From Chitinophaga pinensis (GTDB taxonomy: Bacteria > Bacteroidota > Bacteroidia > UBA4408): a DNA stretch of 45,248 bases. Position 1 is the first letter of the stretch, and each line of letters starts with the position of its first letter. Shown here piece after piece: positions 10,397 to 18,735 of this stretch. Both the position numbers and the translations under genes were made by a program. The notes under the pieces are model-generated. The model was not told the origin of the DNA. It worked only from the letters and a program-made list of their open reading frames with translations, and ran no database searches. Location: contig CAMBZU010000020.1 of assembly GCA_945872355.1 (NCBI GenBank), positions 1-45,248 on the forward strand, in the 5' to 3' direction.

Positions 10397-11005
10397 GTGA
10401 ACGATTTGTATTGCACAATCAATCAAAGCTACCAGGCGCTTTATAAAGACAAAGGGAGTAGATTTCTTGCCTTTGCGCATCCTATTAAAACTGCCGAAGA
10501 AGCAAAAATTTTAGTAGATAAATACAGAAAAGATGCGCAGTTTAAAGGAGCTTGTCATTTTTGTTTTGCTTATAAACTAGGCGCAAACAATAACAATTAC
10601 AGAAGTAGCGATGATGGTGAGCCTTCTGGAACGGCTGGTAAACCTATACTTAATCAAATCGAATCTTTTAAATTAAGCGATATTTTAGTGATTGTTGTTC
10701 GCTTTTTTGGAGGCACATTGCTTGGCACATCTGGGCTAATTCAAGCATATAAACAAGCGGCAATTGATTGTTTAAGTTTGGCAAAACCAATTGAAGTTAT
10801 TATAAGAAGCAATATTTGTATTACCTTTAGCTACAATTTACAATCCGAAATAGATAGATTGATTAAAGGTTTTAACATTGAATTTGAGGAAAGAAATTTT
10901 GCAGAGCACATCAGCTATAAATTAAAAATAAAATCTGGGGAGTTAAATTTACTTGAAGATACCCTAAAAAAATCAGCTTTTTCAAATAAAATTACAATAG
11001 AATAA
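10397..11005 (+). CDS. yigZ: YigZ/IMPACT-family protein
   Basis: This 202-residue protein belongs to the UPF0029/IMPACT family. The family signature SSDDGEPSGTAGKPIL is present near residue 75, followed by RFFGGTLLGTSGL. The C-terminal about 65 residues form the small DUF1949-like ferredoxin-fold domain. Eukaryotic IMPACT modulates Gcn2; the bacterial role is not settled and may involve translation. The start is GTG at 10397, 5 bp after the previous stop. The stop is immediately followed by the rluD ATG, which suggests coupled translation. Confidence 0.9.
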   Translation: MNDLYCTINQSYQALYKDKGSRFLAFAHPIKTAEEAKILVDKYRKDAQFKGACHFCFAYKLGANNNNYRSSDDGEPSGTAGKPILNQIESFKLSDILVIVVRFFGGTLLGTSGLIQAYKQAAIDCLSLAKPIEVIIRSNICITFSYNLQSEIDRLIKGFNIEFEERNFAEHISYKLKIKSGELNLLEDTLKKSAFSNKITIE

Positions 11006-12049
11006 ATGAGCGAAAACGAAGAGCCAGATACCGAAGAACAAGATTTATTTGAGCATCATAGATTAGTGATGACCAAAGGTCAGCAATTATTAAGAATAGA
11101 TAAATTTTTAATGACCCGCATCGAAAATGCTACAAGAACTAAAATTCAACAAGCAGCAGAAGCGGGCAATATCTTAGTAAATGATAAACCTGTTAAATCA
11201 AATTATAAGGTAAAGCCTTTTGATGTTATAAGCATTTTAATGGCACACCCACCAAGGGAAACAGAAATTCAACCCGAGAATATTCCGTTAACAATTGTGT
11301 ATGAAGATGATCAATTAGTAGTGCTTAATAAGCAAGCTGGTTTGGTTGTTCATCCTGGCTTTGGCAATTACTCGGGCACGCTGGTAAATGCGTTAATGTA
11401 TCACTTTCAAGATCTTCCTTTATTCAATGAAAATAGCCCACGACCCGGATTGGTGCATCGTTTAGATAAAGACACTACAGGAATTATGGTTGTGGCTAAA
11501 AATGAAGTTGCACTCGCCAAATTGGCTAAACAGTTTTTCGACCGCACTACCAAAAGAAGATACATTGCGCTAGTGTGGGGCGATTTTTCTGAAGATTCAG
11601 GCAGAATAGAAGGCTTTATTGGCCGCAATATTCGAGATCGTAAACAAATGGATGTGTTTGATACTGAAGATTTAGGAAAATATGCTGTTACGCATTATAA
11701 GGTTTTAGAAAGGTTTGGCTACGTAACCTTAGTAGAATGTAAACTCGAAACAGGCAGAACGCACCAAATTAGAGTGCATTTTAAATCTATAGGCCATCCA
11801 CTTTTTTGTGATGAATTGTATGGTGGAAAAAAAATCTTAAAAGGAACAACCTTTAGTAAATACAAACAATTTATAGAGAATAATTTTGACCTTTTAAATC
11901 GCCAAGCATTGCATGCAAAATCACTTGGATTTGTGCACCCAGTTACTGGAGAAGATTTATTCTTTGACTCAAAAATAGCTACCGACATGCAAAAAGTATT
12001 AGAAAAATGGAGAACTTACAGTAATTTTAAAGATACTTTTACAGAATAA
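11006..12049 (+). CDS. rluD: RluD-like 23S rRNA pseudouridine synthase
   Basis: The product converts uridines in RNA to pseudouridine; RluD members act on helix 69 of 23S rRNA. An S4 RNA-binding domain (about residues 25-85, LLRIDKFLM) precedes the catalytic domain with the RluA-family motif HRLDKDTTGIMVVAKN, containing the catalytic Asp. GRTHQIRVHF follows later. At 347 residues it has family length. The ATG directly abuts the yigZ TAA. RluD rather than RluC is favoured by similarity to Bacteroidota RluA-family members, but exact target uridines are not certain. Confidence 0.9.
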   Translation: MSENEEPDTEEQDLFEHHRLVMTKGQQLLRIDKFLMTRIENATRTKIQQAAEAGNILVNDKPVKSNYKVKPFDVISILMAHPPRETEIQPENIPLTIVYEDDQLVVLNKQAGLVVHPGFGNYSGTLVNALMYHFQDLPLFNENSPRPGLVHRLDKDTTGIMVVAKNEVALAKLAKQFFDRTTKRRYIALVWGDFSEDSGRIEGFIGRNIRDRKQMDVFDTEDLGKYAVTHYKVLERFGYVTLVECKLETGRTHQIRVHFKSIGHPLFCDELYGGKKILKGTTFSKYKQFIENNFDLLNRQALHAKSLGFVHPVTGEDLFFDSKIATDMQKVLEKWRTYSNFKDTFTE

Positions 12050-12137
12050 TAAAACTGATACGCTGCTTCACAATGCGAAATATGAGTTTAATACATTGAA
12101 TGGAAATTGAATTATATGTTTGTTTAAAAGTAAATTA

Positions 12138-12145
12138 TATATTTG
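12138..12145 (+). promoter_or_regulatory. Candidate -7 element (TATATTTG) for the TPR/PD40 gene
   Basis: TATATTTG matches TAnnTTTG and lies 33 bases before the ATG at 12179. No well-spaced -33 TTG was found. The 129-bp gap after rluD supports a separate promoter. Confidence 0.4.
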
Positions 12146-12178
12146 TGAAGCGCGTTTACAAATTTTATTTTATAGCTT

Positions 12179-13888
12179 ATGATGTCAAAGTATATTTACA
12201 AGGTATTTACATTGCTTTTCATTTTCATGTTTGCCAACACTGTGTTTGCACAAGAAAAAATAGACCCCGTTGAAAATGCTTCAGGGCAATTTAATGCTAA
12301 AAACTATAAAAGCGCGCTCCGGAGTTATTCGCAACTCGTTAAAACGGATGATAAAAATCCAGAATTTAACTTTCGCTTAGCAATTTGTATGCTAAGAACC
12401 AATGTTGTTAAAGACAGTGCTTACATATACCTAGAAAAATATTTTAATTCTGAAAAGGCCAATAATGAGCACTATTATGATTTAGGAATGGCCTATCATT
12501 TTGCGTTAAAATTTGATGAAGCAATTACCGCATTCAATAAATTTATTGAGTTAAATCCAAGGAAAAAAAATGAAATAGCATTGTGCAATTTGCAAATAGA
12601 ACAATGCAAGAATGCCAAAGAAATCATCAAAAATCCAGCAAATGTTACTTTCGAGAACTTAGGAAGGAAAGTTAATTCTGAATTTGCCGACTATTATCCC
12701 TTCCTCCCAACCAACGAGTCTTTTGTTGTTTTTACAACCAGAAGACCAGGAAATACAGGCGGTGTGATCGATCCTGATGGCTATTATACTTCAGAAATGT
12801 ATATTTCTGAATGGAAAAATTCATCTTGGTCAAAATCTAAAGGCGTTAATGCAAAATTAAATACAGAGTACGACGAAGAAGTAGTTGGATTGAGCGCTGA
12901 TGGAAAGCAAATGTTAGTTTATATTGATCATGAAGATACCTATGGCGATATTTTTATTTCTGAATTTGAAAAAAGCGGTTTCGGCTTGGCCGCCGACCTT
13001 GGAAGCGTTATAAATACAAATAAAGTAGAATCTGCTGCGTCAATTAGCCCAGATGGAAATACATTGGTTTACGCTAGCTTCAGGGCCGATGGTAAAGGCA
13101 GCTCAGATCTTTGGATTTCAAAAAAATTACCCGACGGAACTTGGGGTAAACCAGTAAATATTGAAGAGTTAAATACACCTTACGGTGAAGATTTTCCAAG
13201 AATTACAGCTGATGGAAATTCAATCTTATTTGCATCGCAAGGTTTCAATAGCATGGGTGGTTTTGATATTTTTAGGGCAGACTGGGACAATGCTGCGGAA
13301 AAATACAAAGAGCCCGTAAACGTTGGTTACCCAATCAACACACCAGAAGATAACATGACTATTTGTTATATGGAAAATGGCAGAAGCGCTTATGTTTCAT
13401 CAGTTAGACATGATGGTTTTGGTGACTTTGATTTGTACCGTGTAGTTTTTGAAGATGTTGAACCTAAACTTACAGTGATTACTGCAAATATTATTGCAAC
13501 TCCTGATTCAGGAAGTACTGGAATTAACGCTGAGGTTATAATCAATTATCTGCCAACAGGAAATAAACAAGGAGAATACAAAACATACCGAAACGGAAAA
13601 GTTGCAATTGCACTTGATGCAGGTAAATATGAATTGGTTGTAAATTGCAAAGGTTATAAAACCTTTGCTAAAGATATCAACGTTGACAATCGCAAAAAAT
13701 ATACTGAGGTTATTCCAATGGAAATTAACCTTGTGCCTTTGTTTACGGCGCCACCTGTAAAACCTAGTGGTAAAACCAAAGGCAATACTAATCCTAAAGC
13801 AAAAAGCAAAGAAGGAGCTGCTGAAACTCCAACAAAATCAAAGTCAGCAAATCCAAAAAAATCTGATGCAACTGTTAAACCTAAATAA
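12179..13888 (+). CDS. Envelope TPR/PD40 (beta-propeller) protein, PorE-like without OmpA
   Basis: This 569-residue protein has a signal peptide (hydrophobic 9-20, cleavage likely after VFA24). TPR-like helices follow (about 30-140), then WD40-like PD40 beta-propeller repeats (about 165-420; repeated SPDGNTLVYAS, TADGNSILFAS), a carboxypeptidase-regulatory-like beta domain (about 430-520), and a Lys/Pro/Ser-rich tail (about 525-569). This order matches the T9SS accessory protein PorE and relatives, except that PorE ends in an OmpA peptidoglycan-binding domain. Here the basic tail takes that place. A scaffolding role in the periplasm or at the outer membrane is inferred. Two adjacent ATGs start the frame; either could be used. 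Confidence 0.8.
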   Translation: MMSKYIYKVFTLLFIFMFANTVFAQEKIDPVENASGQFNAKNYKSALRSYSQLVKTDDKNPEFNFRLAICMLRTNVVKDSAYIYLEKYFNSEKANNEHYYDLGMAYHFALKFDEAITAFNKFIELNPRKKNEIALCNLQIEQCKNAKEIIKNPANVTFENLGRKVNSEFADYYPFLPTNESFVVFTTRRPGNTGGVIDPDGYYTSEMYISEWKNSSWSKSKGVNAKLNTEYDEEVVGLSADGKQMLVYIDHEDTYGDIFISEFEKSGFGLAADLGSVINTNKVESAASISPDGNTLVYASFRADGKGSSDLWISKKLPDGTWGKPVNIEELNTPYGEDFPRITADGNSILFASQGFNSMGGFDIFRADWDNAAEKYKEPVNVGYPINTPEDNMTICYMENGRSAYVSSVRHDGFGDFDLYRVVFEDVEPKLTVITANIIATPDSGSTGINAEVIINYLPTGNKQGEYKTYRNGKVAIALDAGKYELVVNCKGYKTFAKDINVDNRKKYTEVIPMEINLVPLFTAPPVKPSGKTKGNTNPKAKSKEGAAETPTKSKSANPKKSDATVKPK

Positions 13889-13919
13889 ATGATGGATTTA
13901 ATACTATAACAAAACATTA

Positions 13920-14726
13920 ATGCAACTCAAACTTACTAAACCATTAGCAATCTTCGATCTTGAAACCACGGGCGTTAACGTAGCCTCCGACAGAATTGTA
14001 GAGATTTGTATCATCAAAATTATGCCCGATGGTAGTCAGGAAAAATATACCCAACGCATTAATCCCGAAATGCCTATTCCATTGGTTTCTTCGCTCATAC
14101 ATGGGATATATGATGCTGATATAGCCGACATGCCTTCTTTTAAAAAATTGGCAAAGTCAATTGCTAATTTTATTGGGAATAGCGATTTGGCGGGATTTAA
14201 TTCTAATAAATTTGATATACCTGTTTTGGTAGAAGAGTTTTTGCGTGCCGAGGTTGATTTCGATTTAGAGAATAGAAAAACTGTTGATGTGCAAAATATT
14301 TTTCATTTAATGGAACAACGAACACTTAAGGCAGCCTATAAATTTTATTGCAATAAAGAAATCATCAATGCCCACTCTGCAGAAGCTGACGTGCAAGCCA
14401 CCTATGAGGTGCTTTTAGCACAAATCGAAAAATATAAAGATGCCGAGTTTGAAGATAAAAATGGGCTAAAGTCTAAACCCGTTCAAAACGATGTAAAAAC
14501 CTTACACGAGTTTACAAATATCAATAAAAATGTAGACCTTGCTGGTAGAATCATATACAACGACAAAGGTGTTGAGGTTTTTAACTTTGGCAAGCATGCC
14601 GGTAAACCTGTGATCGAAGTGCTTAAAAATGAACCTTCTTACTTTGCCTGGATGCTAAACGGTGATTTTCCTTTGTACACAAAAAAGGTGCTCACAGCCT
14701 TAAAACTAAGAGGTTTTAATAAGTAA
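13920..14726 (+). CDS. DnaQ-like 3'-5' exonuclease with C-terminal FGKHAGK domain
   Basis: This 268-residue protein has a DEDDh exonuclease domain: DLETTG near residue 13 (D13, E15), NSNKFDIPVL in the middle, and HSAEADVQATYEVL for the His/Asp pair. This is the fold of the proofreading subunit of DNA polymerase III and of RNase T. A short C-terminal region (about 215-268, NFGKHAGKPVIEVL then SYFAWML) resembles small DUF3820-type domains often attached to exonucleases in Bacteroidota. It may act in repair or nucleic-acid turnover; the replicative epsilon role is not implied. It lies 31 bp after the PD40 gene. Confidence 0.85.
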   Translation: MQLKLTKPLAIFDLETTGVNVASDRIVEICIIKIMPDGSQEKYTQRINPEMPIPLVSSLIHGIYDADIADMPSFKKLAKSIANFIGNSDLAGFNSNKFDIPVLVEEFLRAEVDFDLENRKTVDVQNIFHLMEQRTLKAAYKFYCNKEIINAHSAEADVQATYEVLLAQIEKYKDAEFEDKNGLKSKPVQNDVKTLHEFTNINKNVDLAGRIIYNDKGVEVFNFGKHAGKPVIEVLKNEPSYFAWMLNGDFPLYTKKVLTALKLRGFNK

Positions 14727-14753
14727 TATCCATTTTAATTTAAAAATTTATCA

Positions 14754-15884
14754 TTGAAAGTTATTATTGTCGGTCCTGCTTTTCCTTTACGCGGTGGTAT
14801 TGCCAATTTTAATGAATCCCTTTGCCGAGAGTTTATTAAAGCGGGCAATGAAGCTCAAATTTACTCGTTTTCGCTGCAATACCCGTCTTTTCTATTTCCG
14901 GGCACCTCACAATATGATTCAGGGAAAGCACCTGCCGATATCAGCATAAAAACATGTATTAATTCCATTAATCCATTTAACTGGATAAATACTGCTTTAA
15001 AAATAAAAAAAGAAAAGCCCGATTTGGTAATTGTAAGGTTTTGGATTCCATTTATGGGACCATGTTTGGGAACTATGATGCGCATCATTAAATTAAATTC
15101 ATCAATAAAAGTGATTGCCATTACCGATAATGTTATACCTCATGAAAAACGTTTCGGAGATCATTTTCTTACTAAATATTTTGTAAAATCTTGTCAGGGT
15201 TTTGTGGCCATGTCAAAGTCAGTATTAAACGACTTAAACACCTTTACTGATAACCAAAATAAAGCCTTTATCCCTCATCCAATTTATGATACTTTCGGAG
15301 AAAAAGTGTTGAAAGAAGTTGCATTGCAAAAACTTAAACTAGATCCTACCAAACATTATATATTATTTTTTGGGTTTATAAGACATTACAAAGGCTTGGA
15401 TTTGTTGCTAAAAGCCATGGCCGATGAGCAAATTAAAAAATTAAACATTACACTAATTGTAGCTGGCGAGTTTTATGAAAGTCCTGAACCCTATTTGCAA
15501 CTTATTCAAGAAGGTAAATTAGAGCAGCATTTAATTTTAAACACACATTATATTCATAGCGATTTGGTTAAATACTATTTCTGTGCTTCCGATTTAGTAG
15601 TGCAGCCCTACCATACTGCCACTCAAAGTGGCGTTACGCAAATAGCTTATCACTTCGAAAGGCCAATGCTAGTAACTAATGTAGGAGGTTTGGCCGAAAT
15701 GGTGCAACACCAATTATGTGGTTATGTTGCAGAAAGAGATCCGCAAAAAATTGCTAATTATATTAAAGATTTTTATTTAGAAAGTAGGGAAGAGGAAATG
15801 GTTAAAAATACAGTAGAAGCAAAAAAGAATTTTTCTTGGAAAGCTATGATCGATGGTATCTTAGAATTATACCAAAAGCTCTAA
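14754..15884 (+). CDS. Glycosyltransferase family 4 protein
   Basis: This 376-residue GT-B-fold glycosyltransferase has the N-terminal motif GPAFPLRGGIANF, which contacts the acceptor side, and a C-terminal nucleotide-sugar half with QSGVTQIAYHF and GGLAEMV. Donor and acceptor cannot be read from sequence; cell-surface polysaccharide or lipid glycosylation is likely. The start is TTG at 14754. No in-frame ATG precedes it, and the frame from TTG begins MKVIIVGPAF, exactly at the expected first beta strand. It sits 27 bp after the exonuclease and faces the minus-strand thioredoxin gene. Confidence 0.88.
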   Translation: MKVIIVGPAFPLRGGIANFNESLCREFIKAGNEAQIYSFSLQYPSFLFPGTSQYDSGKAPADISIKTCINSINPFNWINTALKIKKEKPDLVIVRFWIPFMGPCLGTMMRIIKLNSSIKVIAITDNVIPHEKRFGDHFLTKYFVKSCQGFVAMSKSVLNDLNTFTDNQNKAFIPHPIYDTFGEKVLKEVALQKLKLDPTKHYILFFGFIRHYKGLDLLLKAMADEQIKKLNITLIVAGEFYESPEPYLQLIQEGKLEQHLILNTHYIHSDLVKYYFCASDLVVQPYHTATQSGVTQIAYHFERPMLVTNVGGLAEMVQHQLCGYVAERDPQKIANYIKDFYLESREEEMVKNTVEAKKNFSWKAMIDGILELYQKL

Positions 15885-16002
15885 AATTCGCAGCTGATTT
15901 AGCCAAAATTAGGTTATTATAATTGCCAATAGTTATAACAATTTACAATTGCTGTAATAATAACGAACAGCTAAGGCTTAAATTGAGCGTATTCTTCAAA
16001 CT

Positions 16003-16542
16003 TTATTTTACGTATTTCGCTAATTCAGTCTCAAGCGCAGCTCCTCTTAATCCTCTTGCAACAATAATTCCATTGGGATCAACCAACCAATTTGCCGGTA
16101 TAGATTGAATTTGATATTTCTTTGCTGCCTCTGATTGCCACCACAATAAATCAGAAACATGGTTCGCCCAAATTAAACCATCTTTCTCAATCGCTAATTT
16201 CCAAGGCTCTATTACCCTATCAAGTGAAACACTGTAAATGGTAAATCCCTTGTTTGCTCCTTTAAGTTTTTTATCTTTGAAATTGTTGTACGCCCTAACC
16301 ACAGCTGGATTTTCCATTCTACAAGGACCACACCATGAAGCCCAAAAATCAATTAACACATAGCGACCTTTGTTAACTTCACTAAGCGCTATTTCTTTTC
16401 CTTCAGGATTTTTAAATTTTAACTCAGGCGCTTTATTGCCAATATTTATTCCCACTTGAGTGTCTTGTTTCCTGTTGCTGATAAAACCGTATGTTACAAG
16501 GCTTATCGCCACAAGCGCTATAAGGAAATTTAATTTTTTCAT
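16003..16542 (-). CDS. TlpA-like membrane-anchored or periplasmic thioredoxin
   Basis: This 179-residue protein has an N-terminal membrane anchor or signal (about 5-22) and a TlpA/ResA-type thioredoxin fold with active site WCGPC (C71, C74) and cis-Pro segment SIPANWLV. Such proteins usually reduce disulfides outside the cytoplasm, for example in cytochrome c maturation, or act as thiol oxidoreductases for exported proteins. An insert between active site and cis-Pro (SLDRVIEPWKLAIEKDGLIW) is usual for AhpC/TSA-Redoxin relatives. It lies 66 bp downstream of ubiX on the same strand and converges with the glycosyltransferase gene. Confidence 0.88.
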   Translation of the reverse strand: MKKLNFLIALVAISLVTYGFISNRKQDTQVGINIGNKAPELKFKNPEGKEIALSEVNKGRYVLIDFWASWCGPCRMENPAVVRAYNNFKDKKLKGANKGFTIYSVSLDRVIEPWKLAIEKDGLIWANHVSDLLWWQSEAAKKYQIQSIPANWLVDPNGIIVARGLRGAALETELAKYVK

Positions 16543-16608
16543 GCTTTTATTTTTAATATGGTTTAAAGATAAATATTTTTTTTGAAATGCAATTTTGTAA
16601 AATTCAAA

Positions 16609-17187
16609 CTATTTTTGAGCATCGCCCCAACGATAGGCATCAACATTTAAACCTGCTAAATCTAAAGCCCGATCTACAACTGTTGCAGCAAGATCTTCAA
16701 AGCTTTGGGGTTTGCTGTAAAAAGATGGACTTGCCGGACAAATAATCCCACCAGCTTCAGTAATAGTTTTCATATTGTTGAGGTGTATTAAACTATAAGG
16801 CGTATCTCTAACCATTAATATCAACTTTCGTCTTTCTTTAAGTATAACATCAGCAGCACGGGTGGTTAAATCATTGGAAATTCCTGCGGCAATTCTCGCT
16901 AAGGTCCCCATAGAGCATGGACAAATAATCATGATATTAAACTTGGCCGAACCACTAGCAAAGGGAGCAAAAAAATCATCTTTTTGATAGGTTTTGAAAG
17001 GAACATTTTCATAATCACTATTCCCTAATTCAAACCGCCAAACATCCTTAGCATTGTTGCTCATCACCAAGCCAACTTCTTTTACTTGATCATTCAGTTG
17101 CGCTAATTTTTGTAACAAAACTTTGGCATAAATAGACCCGCTTGCTCCTGTTACTGCTACAACAACTTTGTTTATTTGGTTTTGCAT
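16609..17187 (-). CDS. ubiX: UbiX-family flavin prenyltransferase
   Basis: UbiX joins dimethylallyl phosphate to FMN, making the prenylated flavin cofactor of UbiD-type decarboxylases. The 192-residue protein shows the N-terminal FMN-binding motif VAVTGASGSIYAKVLL, the central CPCSMGTLARIAAGISNDL segment and the C-terminal region ending in RWG. The length is typical. No ubiD is in the window. It begins 30 bp after the PorT-like gene and could be read through from the redox/barrel operon. Confidence 0.93.
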   Translation of the reverse strand: MQNQINKVVVAVTGASGSIYAKVLLQKLAQLNDQVKEVGLVMSNNAKDVWRFELGNSDYENVPFKTYQKDDFFAPFASGSAKFNIMIICPCSMGTLARIAAGISNDLTTRAADVILKERRKLILMVRDTPYSLIHLNNMKTITEAGGIICPASPSFYSKPQSFEDLAATVVDRALDLAGLNVDAYRWGDAQK

Positions 17188-17217
17188 ATGTTTTAAACAG
17201 AATTGGCCTTTATTAGT

Positions 17218-17841
17218 TTATTTAAAACGATATTTTAAAGAAAAAGCCAACACACTGTTCAATTGACCAAAGTTTAATCTAAAAGATGCGCCACTTGCGT
17301 GCGGCCTTACTGGCAATAATGGAAAAGTATCCGCAGATTTTAGCTCAATTTCCCAATGTTCGGCAAAGGGGAGAGCTACGCCCAATTGCGTGCAAACTTC
17401 ATATTTTTTGAAGGCTCTGTTTTCAATACTATTTTCAGGAAATGGTCCCGATTCATTTTCAATAGAAGAATTAATAAGATAACCGCCTGATAAACCAACC
17501 ATCAACCAAAGCATTTTATATTTGTATCTATATAAAATAGGAACTTCTATGTAATTTAATCGCATGTAATAAGCTGTGTACTTTCCTTTATCAGGATTAG
17601 GAACATCTCTACTGCCTTTTGCAGAATAGGTTATGCGCATCTCCAATTCGCTTTTTTCTGTAAGCTCTTTAGTCACAAAAAAACCACCTGAAATGCCCGC
17701 TTTATTATAGCCTCCATAATTATCCCCCGAAACTTGACTGGCATTAAAACCTAATAAAACACCACCAGAAAAGTTTTGTGCAACCGCGTTTTCTAAAGAA
17801 AAGCAAATAACAATAATTAGGAGTAAGAGTGAATGTTTCAA
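17218..17841 (-). CDS. PorT-family outer-membrane beta-barrel protein
   Basis: This 207-residue protein has a signal peptide (cleavage likely after AVA21, just before QNFSGG) and alternating hydrophobic beta strands ending in ALSFKYRFK, a typical outer-membrane barrel C-terminus. It resembles the PorT-like outer membrane protein family (GGVLLGFNASQVSG at the N-terminus). The start is TTG, one base after the Omp28-like stop, so translational coupling is likely. Function is not known; small barrels of this family accompany many Bacteroidota envelope systems. Confidence 0.8.
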   Translation of the reverse strand: MKHSLLLLIIVICFSLENAVAQNFSGGVLLGFNASQVSGDNYGGYNKAGISGGFFVTKELTEKSELEMRITYSAKGSRDVPNPDKGKYTAYYMRLNYIEVPILYRYKYKMLWLMVGLSGGYLINSSIENESGPFPENSIENRAFKKYEVCTQLGVALPFAEHWEIELKSADTFPLLPVRPHASGASFRLNFGQLNSVLAFSLKYRFK

Positions 17842-17842
17842 T

Positions 17843-18718
17843 TTATTTTACTTGTTTTTCTTGTACTTGAATCACTTCAAAATTACTTACTTTGTATATA
17901 TAAGCAATTATTTTGCAATGTTCAGGCAGCCATTCTGGTAACATTACCAATGAATATGTTTTGGCAATTACGGGGCTTGATGCAGTAGGATTTATTACAA
18001 TTGACTCTCCAAAAGCAGGTGTTAAACCTTTGCGTAACATGTGTTTGTGCACATAGTCTATGATCTTTCCACCGGGAGCACTGGCATCTTTTTGAGGAGA
18101 TATTATACTGTCTTGTACTAAAAACACACAAAGTTTAATTTCATCAGTAATACTGCTTTCAAAATCAATTTTTAAATTAGTGGTAACTTTGTTAAGCTGC
18201 GCATCAAATGTATTGTCCATACTTATCCATGCATCTAATGGCGTATTTATAATGCTACTTACTTCTGAGCTCCATGATTGATAGGGAATAATGTGATTGC
18301 CTTGATAGCCTCTTCTGTTGATCATCCCTTTTGGCAAACCTGCTGCAGAAATCTTAAAAAAGTTATCAATTTCAGTCCCTTCTGTTGTTCTGTAATCTGC
18401 TGGAAAGGTTGGCGGAACAGGCTCGGCAAATGTAGTTGAAACATGCAAAGCCATAGCAACAACTTTATCGCCATACAATTCTTCTAAAACGTTAATTTCA
18501 TCTGCTGCTTTCGGGCAATTAGGACACTGATGCCCAGTAAAATCTTCAATCAATACTTTTCTAATCCTAGTTTCAACACTATCAGCACCGCCAGTTGTGT
18601 CAGGCGCGGCGGTGTCTTCTTTTCCATAATTGGCCACAACATCTCTGTCAACATAGTCACAAGCATTTAAAAAACTTATTAATAAAACTAAAAAAACTGA
18701 TTTAAAAATTGTTTTCAT
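17843..18718 (-). CDS. Omp28-like lipoprotein with thioredoxin-like CPNC motif
   Basis: This 291-residue lipoprotein has a lipobox ending FLNAC20. A DFTGHQCPNCPKAADEI segment (C65, C68) is the thioredoxin-like signature of the Omp28-related family. The Cys pair suggests a thiol-redox or thiol-sensing role at the periplasmic face or surface, but no activity has been established that I can cite. The C-terminal half is beta-rich (QLNKVTTNLKIDF). It lies between the DUF6029 barrel (17 bp upstream) and the PorT-like barrel (1 bp downstream) in one operon with a TlpA-like thioredoxin. Confidence 0.82.
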   Translation of the reverse strand: MKTIFKSVFLVLLISFLNACDYVDRDVVANYGKEDTAAPDTTGGADSVETRIRKVLIEDFTGHQCPNCPKAADEINVLEELYGDKVVAMALHVSTTFAEPVPPTFPADYRTTEGTEIDNFFKISAAGLPKGMINRRGYQGNHIIPYQSWSSEVSSIINTPLDAWISMDNTFDAQLNKVTTNLKIDFESSITDEIKLCVFLVQDSIISPQKDASAPGGKIIDYVHKHMLRKGLTPAFGESIVINPTASSPVIAKTYSLVMLPEWLPEHCKIIAYIYKVSNFEVIQVQEKQVK

Positions 18719-18735
18719 GATTGCAATTTTATGTA

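Noticed and set aside
12065-12151. 9-bp inverted repeat (GCTTCACAA/TTGTGAAGC) around the PD40-gene promoter
   Set aside because: Arms are 69 bases apart in AT-rich DNA and only one pair was found. It could be an operator but chance is as likely.
15913-15964. 8-bp AT-only stem between the glycosyltransferase and thioredoxin genes
   Set aside because: GTTATTAT/ATAATAAC with a 36-nt interior is too weak to call a terminator.
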